Assembly: GCA_013433145.1 (NCBI GenBank)
Contig: CM024177.1
Coordinates: 4,428,110 to 4,492,109, forward strand
Reading direction: 5' to 3'
Origin: Ascaris suum
Lineage: Eukaryota > Nematoda > Chromadorea > Rhabditida > Ascarididae
Length of the DNA: 64,000 bases
Shown here: positions 1 to 13,313 of the stretch, one piece after another
Layout: the number at the start of each line of letters is the position of its first letter
Numbering within the stretch: the first letter of the stretch is position 1
Position numbers and translations under genes: made by a program
Notes under the pieces: model-generated
Databases searched by the model: none
Told to the model about the DNA's origin: nothing
Seen by the model: the letters and a program-made list of their open reading frames with translations, nothing else

Positions 1-356
1 CCATTTGAAAGATTGGAGAAAACTTTTCAGTTTTCCCTTCTGAACACGCTTGTCGAGATTCGTTTGCTGAGGTGAAATTATGTAAATGTTTTGATTTGTT
101 CTGTTGAGGGCGCAGAATCCAGCTGTAGAACATAGTCGTGCTCGATTGGTCAGACGTAAAAATTGCCTTTTCCTGCTGTCTCATGCCCTATGTACAGTTC
201 GTAAAACTCTATACAAACAAGGATGGCATAGCAGGGTTAAAAGCTGTCTTTACAGAGGAAAATACGGTCAGTACCATTGATTTATGGGTATTCGATGATG
301 AAGTACAATAAATGCGCTCTTGATGTGTCCTCCTTTTAAATAGTGCTGCATTTAAG

Positions 357-2290
357 AAAGAGGTGGCTTCACTACTTCCTCAAATAGCGGCGCCACAACT
401 ACCGCAACGGACCGCTCCGCCACTCGCACCACCCGTTCCTGCAGTGCAGCCGCCACCCCCCGCAAGCGCCATCATCAAAGGTAACAGATTGCTCGCAGAA
501 GTTTTCTTGTAGGTGATTACCTACGTTTCAGGAAACAGCTTCCGACCGCCAGTGGTTCACGGTAGCTTTGAAACCTAGGCTAGTTGAGTAAGGCAGGGCC
601 TTCTCGAAGTAGAAATAGCGGCGATTTTTTGCATCCTGAATGAAGTTTATATCATTTATAAGTTTTACTATTCCTTAGAAAGCTATAGACTATTCACTTC
701 TTATAATAGAGTGCTGTTATTTTCGAGTTGTTTAATACCAACGTTGAACTGAAGTTGCACTTCCCAAAACCAATTCCTGAATGAAGGTCATAAGTTGTAC
801 ATATCAAAAGGAGACGATGTTAGGTGTTGCGATCGTAGTGAGAGTGTTTACTGCTTGAGTGCAGCACGGCGTTTCTGATTGATTTTGTTTTGTTTGTTTT
901 TATGCACCGCATGAAATTTTTCATCACATGGTTGACCTCTTTTTCAGGGTAGTGTTTCTGGATTAGTTGGTCAGTGGTATGCAAATTCTTATTGGTGTAT
1001 TTAAAAATGAGTTTGATTTAGACATAGCTGAGAGGCGAATAATGCGCTACATGAAGGCATCGAATCGCAACTGGAATCCACCCACTTCTGTGGCTACCAT
1101 CATACTCGCAAGCTAAAATAGTGATATGGCACAACTTGCACCTGTTTAATTTGAAAAGTATGGGTATGGCGCTAAATGAGGTTTGCGGAAATACTGGATT
1201 TGAACCAGTTGAGAGTCTGAGATCAAACACCTCTTTGTTGAACGTTTTTGTGTTTGTTATCGTGGAGCAAGTTCGATGTATTGCATCTTTCGGTATAGAA
1301 GGAATTGTTTGCGAGCCAGCGGAAGGCAGAGGTGTGGTGTTTGCAGAGGAGAAGAAGGATGGTATCCTTTCTCACTCACATATGCATAGCGGTGCGGCAC
1401 CCCTTCTCACGACGACTCCGCAGGCGGCACCAGGCATAGGCGGTTCAATTCTCGATCAGCTCCTTCCAGCCAAACAGAACGGTCCGCGCACGTTTTTGCA
1501 GATTTTTGCAGACTTGCATGTGTGCTTCACCTCATTACATTGTGTTCGTGGTGATATATTACTCTAATGTTAGCATGATATTACGGAGTTAAGAAATCGC
1601 AGGTGTTCGCAGGTGAGTGCACAAAGAAACATGGCGCTTTTTTTGATTGTTGTTCATCGCACTGTTTTTTAGGGTGTAGAAAAGCTTTATGAGTTCCTTG
1701 CTAGCACATTTCTCAATTTTTCCTCTTCTCTGCCACTGTAGATGAGCAGTGCTGCGTGCAATGACGTCGTTTTTTGTACTTTTGCAGCAAATTGGTGTTC
1801 GGGTTGGCTGAACGTTTTTATTTGCATTTATCGAATGTTTATTTATGAACAAAGTCATATGAGACGTTACGCGCAGTAAATTATAGAACAAAAAAAACAA
1901 TGTGGGGAAGCACATGTTTTTCAATATTATTTGATGGTGAGGAAATTTTACAAAAGAGTTTTCCTCTTAGTAATGACTGCTGCTTAGGACTCATCTGCTT
2001 CATGTTACTTCTATAGATAGGGGATGTAGGTGATGTTTGATGCATGGCGCTCATATCCTCACTCCTGTAATGATGCGTTCGTTATTTATTTTGTTTGTGG
2101 CAATAGCATTCGACGATTTGACAAATGATTAGGCGTGTAGTAAGCAAGATTGTCTCACATGCACAACACCACTTCTCTCGCTATTCACGTCTTGCGTAAT
2201 TAGGTTTTTCAACAGCTTTCAGATTTTTTCGGTAGTAATTCACGGTTTTTTCAAAAGTCGCTCTTAGTTTTTCAGCGAATATTCGCTGCT

Positions 2291-2383
<93 letters not shown>

Positions 2384-4863
2384 GAAAGAATGGAACGTTA
2401 TGAAAGATGGTCGTCGAGGTTCTTTGATGAAGAGGTAAACGCTATCGGTGGGAATGATATAATTTTGAGAAATTTAGAATAAGAGTTGAGACCTGCGTAG
2501 TAATTTTGTGTGAATTGATTGACAGTTAAAGTTTGAATTAACGGTTCGATATGAAATATTATAATTTTCAGCGATAATTCGGTATAAGTTAACTAGAGCT
2601 TAGATTAATGGTTCGATTGAAGTTAATTAGAAATCAAATGAATTATTGGGAACGATTCAGTTGAAATCGGAAGTAGTGACTTGACATGAATTGATCAGAG
2701 TTTGAAATGAACTCAGTGAACGCGTTGACTTGATTATAAAAAGTGAAAACGAAGAGTTTAGCTCTGTGTTGTCGTCGTTGTGTGTTTACTTTATACAAGT
2801 ATTTGAATGATCTTTTTTTGGTTTTTTGCACGTTTTCACTTTTAATTTCATTAATAATCTCGGCGGGGGATGTCCAGAAATTTTTATAGCTGTTAGTTGC
2901 CTTCTTAGACAGTTCTTTTTACTGAATATTTTCGGTTGGCTGTTGCGTTGAGCAGTTTGCACAGTTTGGTACCATTCGAAGGAGGCAAATATATGAAAAA
3001 AATGTTTGACAAGTGCGAGCTATTGGCTTTTAAGAAAATTGCTTGAATTGGAATATTAGGGGAAAGTAATATTTTAAATTAGCGTATTTGTGGGAAGGAC
3101 AGAGAGGTGGAGAGAGAGAGTAGTTCGCAGCGCATCCAAATCTTTCCAGTGTTAACGAAGGCGATGTCTGTTGCCTTCATCGCTGAATATAATTTATCAG
3201 AAATTAACAATATTTTATCATCTTTCATTTTTGTGTTATTATTTAAACAGTTGGTATTTGTATCAGTTTAAACTTTGAAGTAGAAGAATTTTCAATTTTA
3301 TTTAAGAAATGGACGATAAAGCGAGTACCAAAAAGTTGGGTGGATGGGACAATCTGGCAAAGAAGAGTCAAAGCGGCGCTCTAAGTGTCGATACTTCTAC
3401 ACAGTTCGAACTGTTTCGGAAGCAAGCGAAGGAAAAGGAAGAAAAGGTTTAGTCTCATCTTTTACAACTTCTCTCTTACTTTACTACTTTTTTTAATTAT
3501 TTGACTGTAGTTTTCCTTTTATATTATTCAATTTTCAGACGAAGGGTCATTGTACAAGCCAACAAGTCTTCAGGTAGACTTATTCGGATCCTGTGAAACA
3601 TCAGGTGGAATTGCTTTTTCCCAGAGGGAAGGGCCTAGGAATGTTGTTGTTGTTATGAAAGGTTTTATTGATGTTTCATTTTCAGACAGCAGAAATCGTT
3701 GCATTTCTGTGAAGAAATATATCAAGCATTACATCGTAAAGCATCAAGTTATGGGCAAGCCCTTCAGTCATTGAAATAAGAATAAGCGGGATATTCATTT
3801 CTAGCGTAAGCAATTGAAAGTGGAGGAGGAGAGGAGGCGTCGGTTAAAGGAACAGGAAGAGCGAGAACGGGCTAAGGATCAGCACTCGACCTCAAGTCAG
3901 AATAGTGTCGACCTTGAGCAGCAGCGCCAACAAGAGCTTATGCGTCAGAGAGAACAGGTGTTCTCTTCGAATTTTCGTTCGGCAGAGTTCTTTCCTTTTT
4001 TCATCTCCAAGTTTAAATGGAACAAGCGTAGATGCGCAAAAGGTGACGCTAATTTGAAAGAAAATGAGCAATGATCATGAGCGTAGGCGCTAGTTTTTGT
4101 AGAGCACAAAGAGGGGAGTTAGAGAAGAAGGTGATTCACACTTCGCACTCGCGATGTCTGACCACTTATCGTCTGAGATGGTGAAGAGTGGAGAAGCGGT
4201 TTAAAAGGAGGGAAGAACGGGAAGGTCTGTGAAAGGCGGTTACATATGAAATAGGAAGGAATGTGTAGAATGGAGAGTGATGAGGCCGCACAAGTGCAAA
4301 TGAATAGCCAAATTTATTTGTATTGTTTGGGGGTTTTGCCTTTGCAAGGTGGAAAGATTGATCAATAAACTGTTACGCGGTGCATTGACGAATGTGTATG
4401 ACGAGATGCGGGTAAGAATGACAGCTAAGAAAGACGAGGTAAAGTGGCCTGAAGACGAGTCAGTCCAGTCCTGGCTTCCGAAACAAAATCTTCCATAACC
4501 TAAGGTCGCCCAAGGGGCTAATAAAATGTGTGCCGAATGCCGGCACTGTCGCTGATCACTGAATAATTTACTGGAAAGCAGTCCCTGAAAATCGTTGGGG
4601 ATTGCGTATTCCCCACTACTTTTGTTATAAGCCCTCGTTGGTGCATTTTATTTTTATTTGCAATCATTCACCGTCATACCATATTGTAGCCCACGAAGTC
4701 TTTCAAAAAAGGACTTAGTTGAATTCTTCTATTTCTTGAGAGTGTTTTGTAAATTAAATCGATTTGCTGAAAACAGGAGAGACGTCGACGAGAGGCGATG
4801 ACGACAGGAGGCGACGTTACGAGTCAGATGGATCTGATGCTAAATTTCGAGGCGACTTTCTAA
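357..4863 (+). CDS. bet-1: BET bromodomain protein (BRD4-like), C-terminal exons; 5' part lies left of the window
   Basis: BET proteins bind acetylated histones in chromatin and recruit elongation factors. Only the C-terminal third is here; no bromodomain or ET domain lies in the window. Exons with matching phases: 357-480, 1347-1481, 3307-3446, 3805-3957, 4777-4863 (stop TAA 4861-4863). Exon 1 is proline-rich (QLPQRTAPPLAPPVP, then PPPPASAIIK). Exon 3 has GGWDNLAKKS, matching the SWASLVQKH motif of BRD4, followed by QFELFRKQAKEKEEK (BRD4: FEQFRRAAREKEER). Exon 4 is a highly charged K/E/R coiled coil ending LMRQREQ. The last exon begins ERRRREAM and ends MDLMLNFEATF, closely matching the BRD4 long-isoform terminus (RRRREAM...DLLSIFEENLF), the P-TEFb-interacting motif. 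Family assignment is firm from these C-terminal motifs. Exon 2 (EEKKDGIL..., ...LDQLLPAKQN) fits in phase but has a weak donor (G|gtccgc), so it is less sure. The symbol follows C. elegans naming by homology. Confidence 0.85.
2294..2379. repeat. TA dinucleotide microsatellite, about 43 units
   Basis: An uninterrupted alternating A/T run of about 86 bp inside the second visible BET intron. Its length is probably variable between individuals and error-prone in assembly. Confidence 0.98.
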
Positions 4864-7800
4864 TGGTTCACCTATTATTACTCTGCTTCTTACTTTTACT
4901 GAACTGTTTTGTTTCACTGTAACTCATTTTATCAAATATTGTTACAGAGGCCACCGTTTGTTTTATTTTCGCTGCTGCTGCTGCTGTTGCTTCATAGTCG
5001 ATCGTATGTGCGAGTTGTGCTGCCCAAATTTGGTGGCGAATGCATTATTTTGAGAGCATTCATCTCTCAGTTGGAAAAACCCTTGGTGATAACATCACTG
5101 ATTTTTTTGAAGCGGTCAAATTGTCTATGAAATAGGCTCGGGTTGATGAGGGACGGTTGTTGGTAAAGCAGGTGCGCACAGCTGAACGTTGCTTGGTTGA
5201 TTTCCATGTGTGCAGCATTAAATTTGTTACAACGCTAGTATTTACTGGCATCGTGTCGAGAGGCATCTGCTGCTATGTGAATCGTGAGGATTGCTTTCGA
5301 TACGACTACCACTGCCGTCTGTGTGTGTTTTATATGCTCCCTTCCCGATACCACCTACTGTATGTCGGATGGTCTCTATGGGATTCTATTTATCCGTTTT
5401 CAGTGTTCTTATTTGTGTTGTTTCGTTATCAGTTTTGAAATTTTTATATTTTTATGAGTGTCTCATTATTCAATACTAATTCTTTATTTGTTTATTCGAT
5501 TTTTATTTTTCATTCTTCCGCAATTTCGAGTTAGAGAATTGTGTAATTAGTTGCGTGCGTACGTGTGTCTTCTCTAATGCTGAATGATTGCCGAGTGCTC
5601 ATGACGATTTTCGACGAAATTTTACATTTCGCGTGTTTTTCATTTATTTCTTTATTCGGCTAGTTTCGACTAATTGTCGCCATTTACGTTGTGCATTTGT
5701 TTATTTTGAAGAAGAATGTATGAAGTGAGCACATCGGATAGTATTGATTCGATGCCCTCTAAACGTGGGCAAGCAGACTGGGCACTCGTTTCCTGTCGGG
5801 TTTAGTGCTGTTATTATTTCAACTCAGTATTTTTAGCGGGTTATATTTACTGCATTTGCATGGAAGCGTTTTGAATGGTGGAAAGTGTTGACTCTTTTTG
5901 AGGGAGAAAAGTTTTGCTACGCATTTGGAAGAGAAAATTAAAATGTGTTTTCCACATTTGCAGCGTTCAACTTTCTTTCTTTTCAGAACTTTCGTACGAG
6001 AAGAAGCGTTTGGCTATATGGAGAAATTTAATTGAATAAGAGCTTGGAGAATTTTGCACAAGAGGCTTTTTCGTTGAAGTTGTTCATTCAGCTCGGAAAA
6101 GTGTTGTCTGATGGTCACTTATGGTCATACAATACAATTGGAGCATCGCTTATTTGTCTGAATATATAAGTAGGTGAGATACTTGCAAGAGAGCGGTAAT
6201 TAGTCATAAGAAGCATATTTAGGGATCTTTTTCAACCGGAATTCTCGTCACGTTGATAGGCGTTATATTTTCAATGATAGTAATCATTTAGAAGCAACTT
6301 TGCATTTGATTCAAAGGAATGTTGATTGGAGTGAATGGGGGGAACTGTGTGATCGGAGCGGAGGCGATAATTTCATATTAGCTACGAACAAATTTTTCGT
6401 TTCCGTTTTTTTCTTTTTTTGCACATTTGAAGATTGTTGTTATTTGCACTACTTGCACTGATTGCACTTACGCAGATTTTATGAAAGATGTTTTCTTAGA
6501 TTATTGGGAAAATTTGTGAGGAAATCCGAACAGAAACATTTCGTGGGAGATATTTCACTCGCATTATTAGGAATGGGGAGCGCCCCTGCAGTATCGATTT
6601 GTACTCCATTGAAAAAATGACGTGGGAGTAGAGAAATGGTAGTCATTAACGGTCCATTTTGCAATTGGAAGACGACGGCGGGACGAGCCATGTTTTTCTG
6701 AAGACTAGAGTAAAGGGCCGAGTTTCGTGACAGCAAGCCTTGTAAAATTGCTTCGGGGCGGTGGGATGTGAGTTTATTTTTCAATTCATAAAATATTTTT
6801 CTTTACTAATATATCATCTAATTTCATTTCTTTTGATTTTTATTGCCCCATTTCGAGTTATGGCTATCAATATGTATTGTGTAGAGTGAATTGCTTTCTG
6901 TTTTATCATTGTTTTTGACGGGCTTGGGATTTGATTGGTTAAGGTTAGAATGGTCTCATGTTTGAATGGTTGTCGAAGATTTGGCTGATTGGGCCAGTAG
7001 TTGCAGATCTGGCCAATATTTTGTATCGTTTGGGCAAGTGCTTTCGACGATTTCCAATAGTGTCTTGATCGCTTTGTCTAATTTTGTCTCTGAGAACACA
7101 AGTCGGCGGGTCCAAAATGAGTGGGCTATAAATATGAAGCGTAGATCGCTTTTTCGATCAGCAGCCATGTAAAAGGAAAGTAACATTCTAACTGCTAAGT
7201 TTGTTCGTTGAGAGCAAGTCAAAAATGCACATAGTTCACGGGTTGTCCAATGCTAACGTTATTCAGAATGTTTTCCGTCTATGAATCGTGTTGCTCATCG
7301 CCCCTCGAGGACGCTCTTTTTTACTTTCGATGTTCGCATGTTTCGTTTTATTATTCACGAATAAATCCCATTTGGAGTTGATCCACTTTGAAGCAGATGT
7401 TTGCTCTTGAAGTTATTCCAGACATGACTTGCCTTAATTTACAAAGGAGAGGTTGCAACTTATATGTCTTCCGATGAAACAGGTTTGTAACAGGAGTTGC
7501 GAAATAATAGATTTTCGCTTGTGGTGCCAGATTTCATTTTTTGCAGAACGAAATTAAACTAAACGTCTTGTAGTGCATTCGAATAAAAAGGAGACGATGG
7601 ATCACAACAAAATTGGAAGGAGGAAATCATACTTAGGTTCCAGGTTGTATCGGTACACCCGATTTCCACCAGTATTTCCAAGGTTTCCTGTGTGAAGTTA
7701 CAAGACGGATACGCATGCATAGAACGGCGTTGCCATAAATGTACTGTGTGAAATGTCATTGAAGCGCTTAAAAGATGATGTGCGCAATGGTAGCATTAAT

Positions 7801-10800
7801 TTTAACGGATCGAAAAATGGTCATTCGAGCGAAATAGCGAATATGCGAACGGTGTTTAGAGAAAAGCGGAAAATGCATACAGCAGTTTGTGCTTGGATAC
7901 AAACATGTTCAGCGCAGTATAACTGCAAATGAAGAAGGTGAGCTTATGTGCAAAGAACTTCAATGCTGGCGGCGGCGGGCGGGAGAGGGGCAGCAGGGGA
8001 GGGGATGCGACGGAAATGCAAAATTGCAGGTTCTGGCAGTTTTGTTTGTGAAAGAAAACCTTGTGGAATTAGTACAGATGGCCACTTTTGTTGTCGGAGA
8101 GAGAGCAATATTTGAAACGGTTGCAATAATTAAGGTGAAATTTGAAGCATACAGGGATCAGGTTGGATTCTGCGGTCATCGAACACTTCAAGAGAGATAT
8201 TGGGGAGAGGCGGTCTGGGTAGGTGATTCTTGTTGAATTGACCTCGCATAGGTTTTGTATGCTCGATTAAAGAATGGAATGTCGTCATATTTAAAGGGTC
8301 GATGCAGTGTTCTGAGTTTTTAATGTTCGCCGTTAAGAGCGTGTCCAGATAATTTCGAATCCATAAAGACTCCCCGGATATTTCGTCTATTCGCCGTTTA
8401 GAATGGCGTCACCGCTGTACACTGAACCGGAACGAAGTCTGCTGGGCAAGGGTTGTCGCTCCAAGCGTCCTACCTCATGAGCACCACAAATGTCCACACT
8501 TTCTCTATAGAGTTTCAAGGTAACCTCCCGAAAGGTGTGTCAGCTATGATTTAGTGCTCTTGTATTTATTGCACAAACATCAGCCATAAAACAAACTGAA
8601 AATGTCATTTTCGCTGTGGCGATCATTCGCACAAATGACAATTCGCTCTTTCATGTTTATGGTGTTTTGAAAATTTGCACCGCTCGATTCGCTGTTTCGC
8701 GTTTATGAAATTCGCCCTTATGTAGGTAGTTCTCCAAAAGGCAGTTTTTTCATTATTCGTTGTGGTCAATCAGAGAAGCACAAGGCAAACGTGACCGTGG
8801 CCATTACTAACGCATACAACTTCTAACAGTGAAGTGCACCTTCTCCTGAAATAAAGCCGCGGTTTCCGTTGGCGATGCCCGTGCAGTGGAAAGTCGACCC
8901 GCAACTTGACCGCAAAGAAGAAGGCTAACGTTGACCGGGAGCCTTATCGATAAAATAAACGGTTGATTAACACATTTTAGCGTTATATTTATTGATTATT
9001 GCATTCTCAGGAAAAGATCAAATAGAGGAAGGAAAATGTTACTATGGAAACAGAAAGAGAATCTGTTTGCAGTATCATTTACAGTATTTTTCTTTTGCCG
9101 TGTTCCTTTCCTCAGTGACTGTGGTTTCATTTTTCTGCGTGTTAAGAATCGCATCTGCACACCTCAGTCTACGGTATCGTCGACTCGTTCAACTAAGTCA
9201 TCTGATATGTTGTGTTTTCTTTACTTTTTGGGAGTATTTTCAGCATCACGAGTAACATTTTATAGAAGATCTGGGTAAAATTCACTATTTATGGTACTAT
9301 ACCAAAAACGGTAGGATATTCGTAAAAACCGCGAACGATCCATTTTTTACTGCAGTACGCAGTTTACTCGAGCAGTGAAGTGCTCATTCAGTGGTGATAA
9401 GCATCTGCGATCGCTGCAAATGTCTGAGGGCATTTTAAGCGGATATTGACAACGTTTGCGATCACAATAGTAGTAATAGGAGTTGGCCGAAAAACTGTTA
9501 CAGTATCACACTACATACTACAATTAATTTAATGCAGTGATAACTGAATGTCACATTTTTATATTTGTGTTAGTGTGCTTAAAACTTGATACATTTTTGA
9601 ATGTTCGTCATAGATTTATAAACGTTTTTGGACGCAATTCATAAAGTAAATAAATATTTAATGCGCTCATGAAGTGTGCAAAGTTTTTGCAGTCCTTTCG
9701 ATGTTTTTTGAGTCGTACAATTCGTCGGCAAGTTTTTTTTTTTTTTTTTTGAAATTTCCCTGTCGCTTAAAAAACTCTCCTCTATATTCATTTTCATTAA
9801 AAAGTGCACTTTTAAACGGAACACACAGTTGAAAATCGTCACGTTTAAAGGCTTCACTATAGCATAACTCTGTAGTTAAGTAGTACATGAAGATAAGATC
9901 GAATTATTATCGCCGTTGTTTCTAGATGATACTGTCGAATTTGTGCTTGAAAACACCTCGAAAATACATTCGCATAGAGAAGTAATATTTGAAATATGTG
10001 ATGCACCTTGTATGCTTCGAGGAGAGAGGCCACTGTTTGCACGAATGGCTTATCCGGTAGCAACAAGAATAATCGATAGCGGCCAACGGATGCTCTCCTT
10101 CACTCCAGAATATGAAGGCTTCAGTGCGGCGGTACGCAATGGTGCATCGATTGCGTTTCGTTGTCATCCACCTTCCGATTCCATCTTCCGTTATTTCTTC
10201 TCCTGCATATTTGAAATTTCTCTTCAGATTTTTCGAATGCTTTAATTTTTTGGTCAAATATGCCTTAGCGGAGCTGAGTTAATTTTTCGACAATTCGTGG
10301 ATGACAGTTTCGATGGGCACTGCGCAGAAATGTTGATTTTTAAGTCGAACGCGATGGTGATAATTAGCGAGAGCTTGTGCGCGAGGTTACCCTTGAATTT
10401 ATTTGTAGGCTTGCGCATAAGCCTGAGCCTAAAGCTTATTCTTTAGTATATTATATAGCGTAGGATATAGGAATTTAAAAACTTTTATCGACGAAACAGT
10501 CAGATTGTGCAGTTACCGTGCTACACGGGTCTTATTTCTGGAGCTTCGAATGCGCTTGTTACTGTTTATCCACTTACTGCCTAATTTCACTCACTGTCCT
10601 TCTAATCGTTTTTTGGAATAGTTTTTTCAAGTACAAAGAAGGTATGCTTGTTACTGAAGAAACGGGCAGGTATTGTGGCAATAGTGTAATACCATCTGTT
10701 CACCAATTTGGCAGGGAAAAGGAGGGAGTTGGGGAAATGATGTGCTTCTGTTGCTAGAATATCCTTCTTCAAAGATCTACGCTTATAAATGCAGCGATTT

Positions 10801-11355
10801 TAACCCCATTTTAATATTCATAACATTAATAGACATTATACATCCATTTTCATTCCATCAAAAAAATCATTCTCGATTCTCATTAGACTTCGCATGCGAA
10901 CTTTCGCTCTAATGAACTATTCATCTAACCGCTTACGTTTATAAAATAAAGCATTGGGATTTTTTAATTACCTCAACGCATCTGTGCATATGTGTACGGT
11001 GCTGAATTAGTGGACGTTATTTTGCGAGTTTCGAAAGCGTTGCAGCGATGTGTCGGTGTGACTCTCTGTTTTGCTCTCTCCTTGCCTCCTCTCTCTTTCC
11101 GCCTTTATCGAAGTATTTTTGCACTCCATTCAACCCGATATATGGTGGCTTTCCTTCGAATCTCTTTTTTAGTTGGTTCGAATTATGAACGATGTCGGTG
11201 GCATAGAAAATTGCACAAATTTTGGAAACCTCACATAATCCTTCATATTCGGGCAAGAAGGATGGGAAATTCGCCAGTGTCGGCCTAATTTGAAATGGAA
11301 GCGCTCCCTAGCACACCCGTCTCATTCGCTACCCATTCCCTTCCTTCATCGCCCT

Positions 11356-11372
11356 CCCCCCCCCCCCCCCCC
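11356..11372. repeat. C17 homopolymer run
   Basis: Seventeen C in a row, flanked by more C-rich sequence (CCCT before, TCCCCC after). On the minus strand this is a G-quadruplex-prone G tract. Confidence 0.95.
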
Positions 11373-12830
11373 TCCCCCACCGACTCGATGGGCCTTTCCA
11401 AATCAACGATCATTGGACAAGATGATCGTATCGTTGATTAAACGACGTTTTTTCAGCATGAAGGCGACATACCACTAAAGCGGAAAAAGCATTTAAAATG
11501 AGTGCAGGATTTGAATACTAAACAAGGAGATTAACATTATACGCCTATAAATATATTGAAAGAACACCTCAAAAGAGTCTTGTGATGAAGTTATACGAGT
11601 AGCGGTGTTAGACTGCCTCACCTTGCAGTCAGATGCTGCATGTTTTGTTTGTCTCTTGAAAGGGAGCCGTCGCGACCATCTGGACAATCGATAACTTCCG
11701 GTTGCATAAAGAGCTGCATTTAAAAAGTTGGGTGCGTGCCAGAATTCTTTTTCTTTGCTCGTTACTATCTGGATATTTCAGTATGCTGCAAAAAAAACAT
11801 AGGGGGAGGGGGCAGGGAGGCATATAGACGCAAAGGTTTGCATTTTTGTTTTATTGTCCCATATGAGAGGATTGGGCATCATTTTCGGTGTATCAAAGGA
11901 TGCTGGTTGGCAGTGGATTGTCCACTGGAGAAAGACAATAAGAAAATCCGCGTCTTTATTATTTATTTCGGGACGAGGCAACGACCGACCGGTTAACTGC
12001 CGATCGCACTTGAAATGACAGCTACAGAAGCAAACGGCTTTATTCATTTATTGCAACGGATTTGCTCGTTTCTTTCGAGGTGAGGGAGGGACGGGCGTAC
12101 GGTGGAGAAGGGAGGTGCACCACACTAATAGGTTTCAAGAAAGAAAGCGAAGGGGAGGATGCGGAGGAGAAGCCACGACCCCTCATCTGAGGAGGGGCAT
12201 TTTTGATTAATTTAAAGCAGGCTGAGGGCATTCTTCAGGCTGCTATTCTTTAAAGGCTCAGAAGTTTGACTGCAACGCTGTGCTGCCTCAATGACGTCCT
12301 TGCAAAGCGATTTATCAGCACTGTTGCGTATTTCATCATCACTACTATCGCTCTTTCCGGTTGCGACAACTATTTGCAAATGCAATTCGCGTTACCACGA
12401 AAAACACTATTTGTGGCGCAGTGGTGTGAAGACGGCTGTCAGCTGCTCCTCTCTTATCACCGTCGTCTTTGCGGTGGTCGCATATGCTGTTGATAGGTGA
12501 CGTGTTGGAATTTAGTGACTACTGCATCCATCGCATGACAGCAGATGAAAGGAAAAGGTCTCTATAGCGTATTGCTTTGAATAAAACCCCGGGGGCTCTG
12601 ATAATAACCTCGTAAAGGAGGGTTTCATCAGAGTGACCGCTTTTTGGACAGAAATTCAGCAGAGAGAGCAAAAATATAGACCGTAGGTATGTGTGCATAC
12701 AACATTACCTATGCACAGCTGTTTGCATACGCGTACTACATCACTTGAAATTTTCTCTTTTTTATGAGGGGGTTGTTTCTTTTTTCGACAGGTTAGAGGC
12801 GTTCCTTTGATATTGAAGGGGCTTTGTTGA

Positions 12831-12841
12831 GGGGGGGGGGG
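12831..12841. repeat. G11 homopolymer run
   Basis: Eleven G in a row in the BET-exchanger intergenic region. Confidence 0.95.
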
Positions 12842-12982
12842 TTCTATCCGAGGGGCTACTGTACACAACTATCCTGCGCGCTCACAGCTGACTGATTGTT
12901 TAACGTCGCTTGTCGTGTTTTTTGATGCTGTCTTTGGTGAACTTTTTCAACAGTCACTAGTTGCAGGTAACTGTTTTGTTTC

Positions 12983-13002
12983 AGGGGGGTTCTGTCCCCC
13001 CT
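12983..13002. repeat. Short G6/C6 inverted repeat
   Basis: AGGGGGG, a six-base spacer TTCTGT, then CCCCCCT: a perfect 7-bp stem about 300 bases upstream of the exchanger start. No function can be assigned; it could be a local promoter structure or chance in a G/C-tract-rich area. Confidence 0.6.
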
Positions 13003-13298
13003 TTATAGACCCCCAACTCCACCCTCGTCTCCCTGTGCTGCGCCACATCAGTTCCGCCCACCCTCGTTACGGTTCGGTTATAGTCAGTGTGCAAAAGCGT
13101 TCTTTGAGGCTTATAATGTATTTCTGGTTAACTCTTGTCGCGAAATGAAAGTGGTTGATTTCCGTTCGCCCCATACCTCGAAACACGGAAAAAATTGCAG
13201 TCACCGCCGTTGGCTTTGTACTCTGTTTTAAAAAGGCCTCACTTTACCGCCGGATTATGCTGCGACGTTGTTTTGACACAATAGGTTTTTTTTCAAAC

Positions 13299-13305
13299 AT
13301 TTCAG
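13299..13305 (+). promoter_or_regulatory. Probable trans-splice acceptor of the exchanger mRNA
   Basis: A T-rich stretch ending ATTTCAG lies eight bases before the ATG at 13314, with no in-frame exon upstream. In nematodes a TTTCAG this close to a start codon usually marks spliced-leader addition. This is inferred from sequence only. Confidence 0.5.
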
Positions 13306-13313
13306 GTCTGAAG

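Larger units (their letters stand above)
4864..13313. other. Intergenic stretch between the BET gene and the Na+/H+ exchanger
   Basis: About 8.4 kb follow the BET stop before the exchanger start. The first part must hold the BET 3' UTR. I found no run of phase-compatible exons and no recognisable protein. Open frames of up to about 115 codons exist (e.g. 7889-8236 plus, 6479-6784 minus, 9922-10257 minus), but they lack splice context and family motifs. The stretch holds an 18-T run (9733-9750), a 17-C run (11356-11372), an 11-G run (12831-12841) and a short G6/C6 inverted repeat (12983-13002). Confidence 0.6.

Noticed and set aside
1121..1567. 148-codon frame read as one gene
   Set aside because: Only 1347-1481 behaves as an exon (acceptor, phase, BET-like composition); the rest is intron read-through.
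3550..3774. 74-codon frame between BET exons 3 and 4
   Set aside because: It lies wholly inside the intron 3447-3804; joining 3446 to 3805 gives continuous BRD4-type coiled coil, so the frame is chance.
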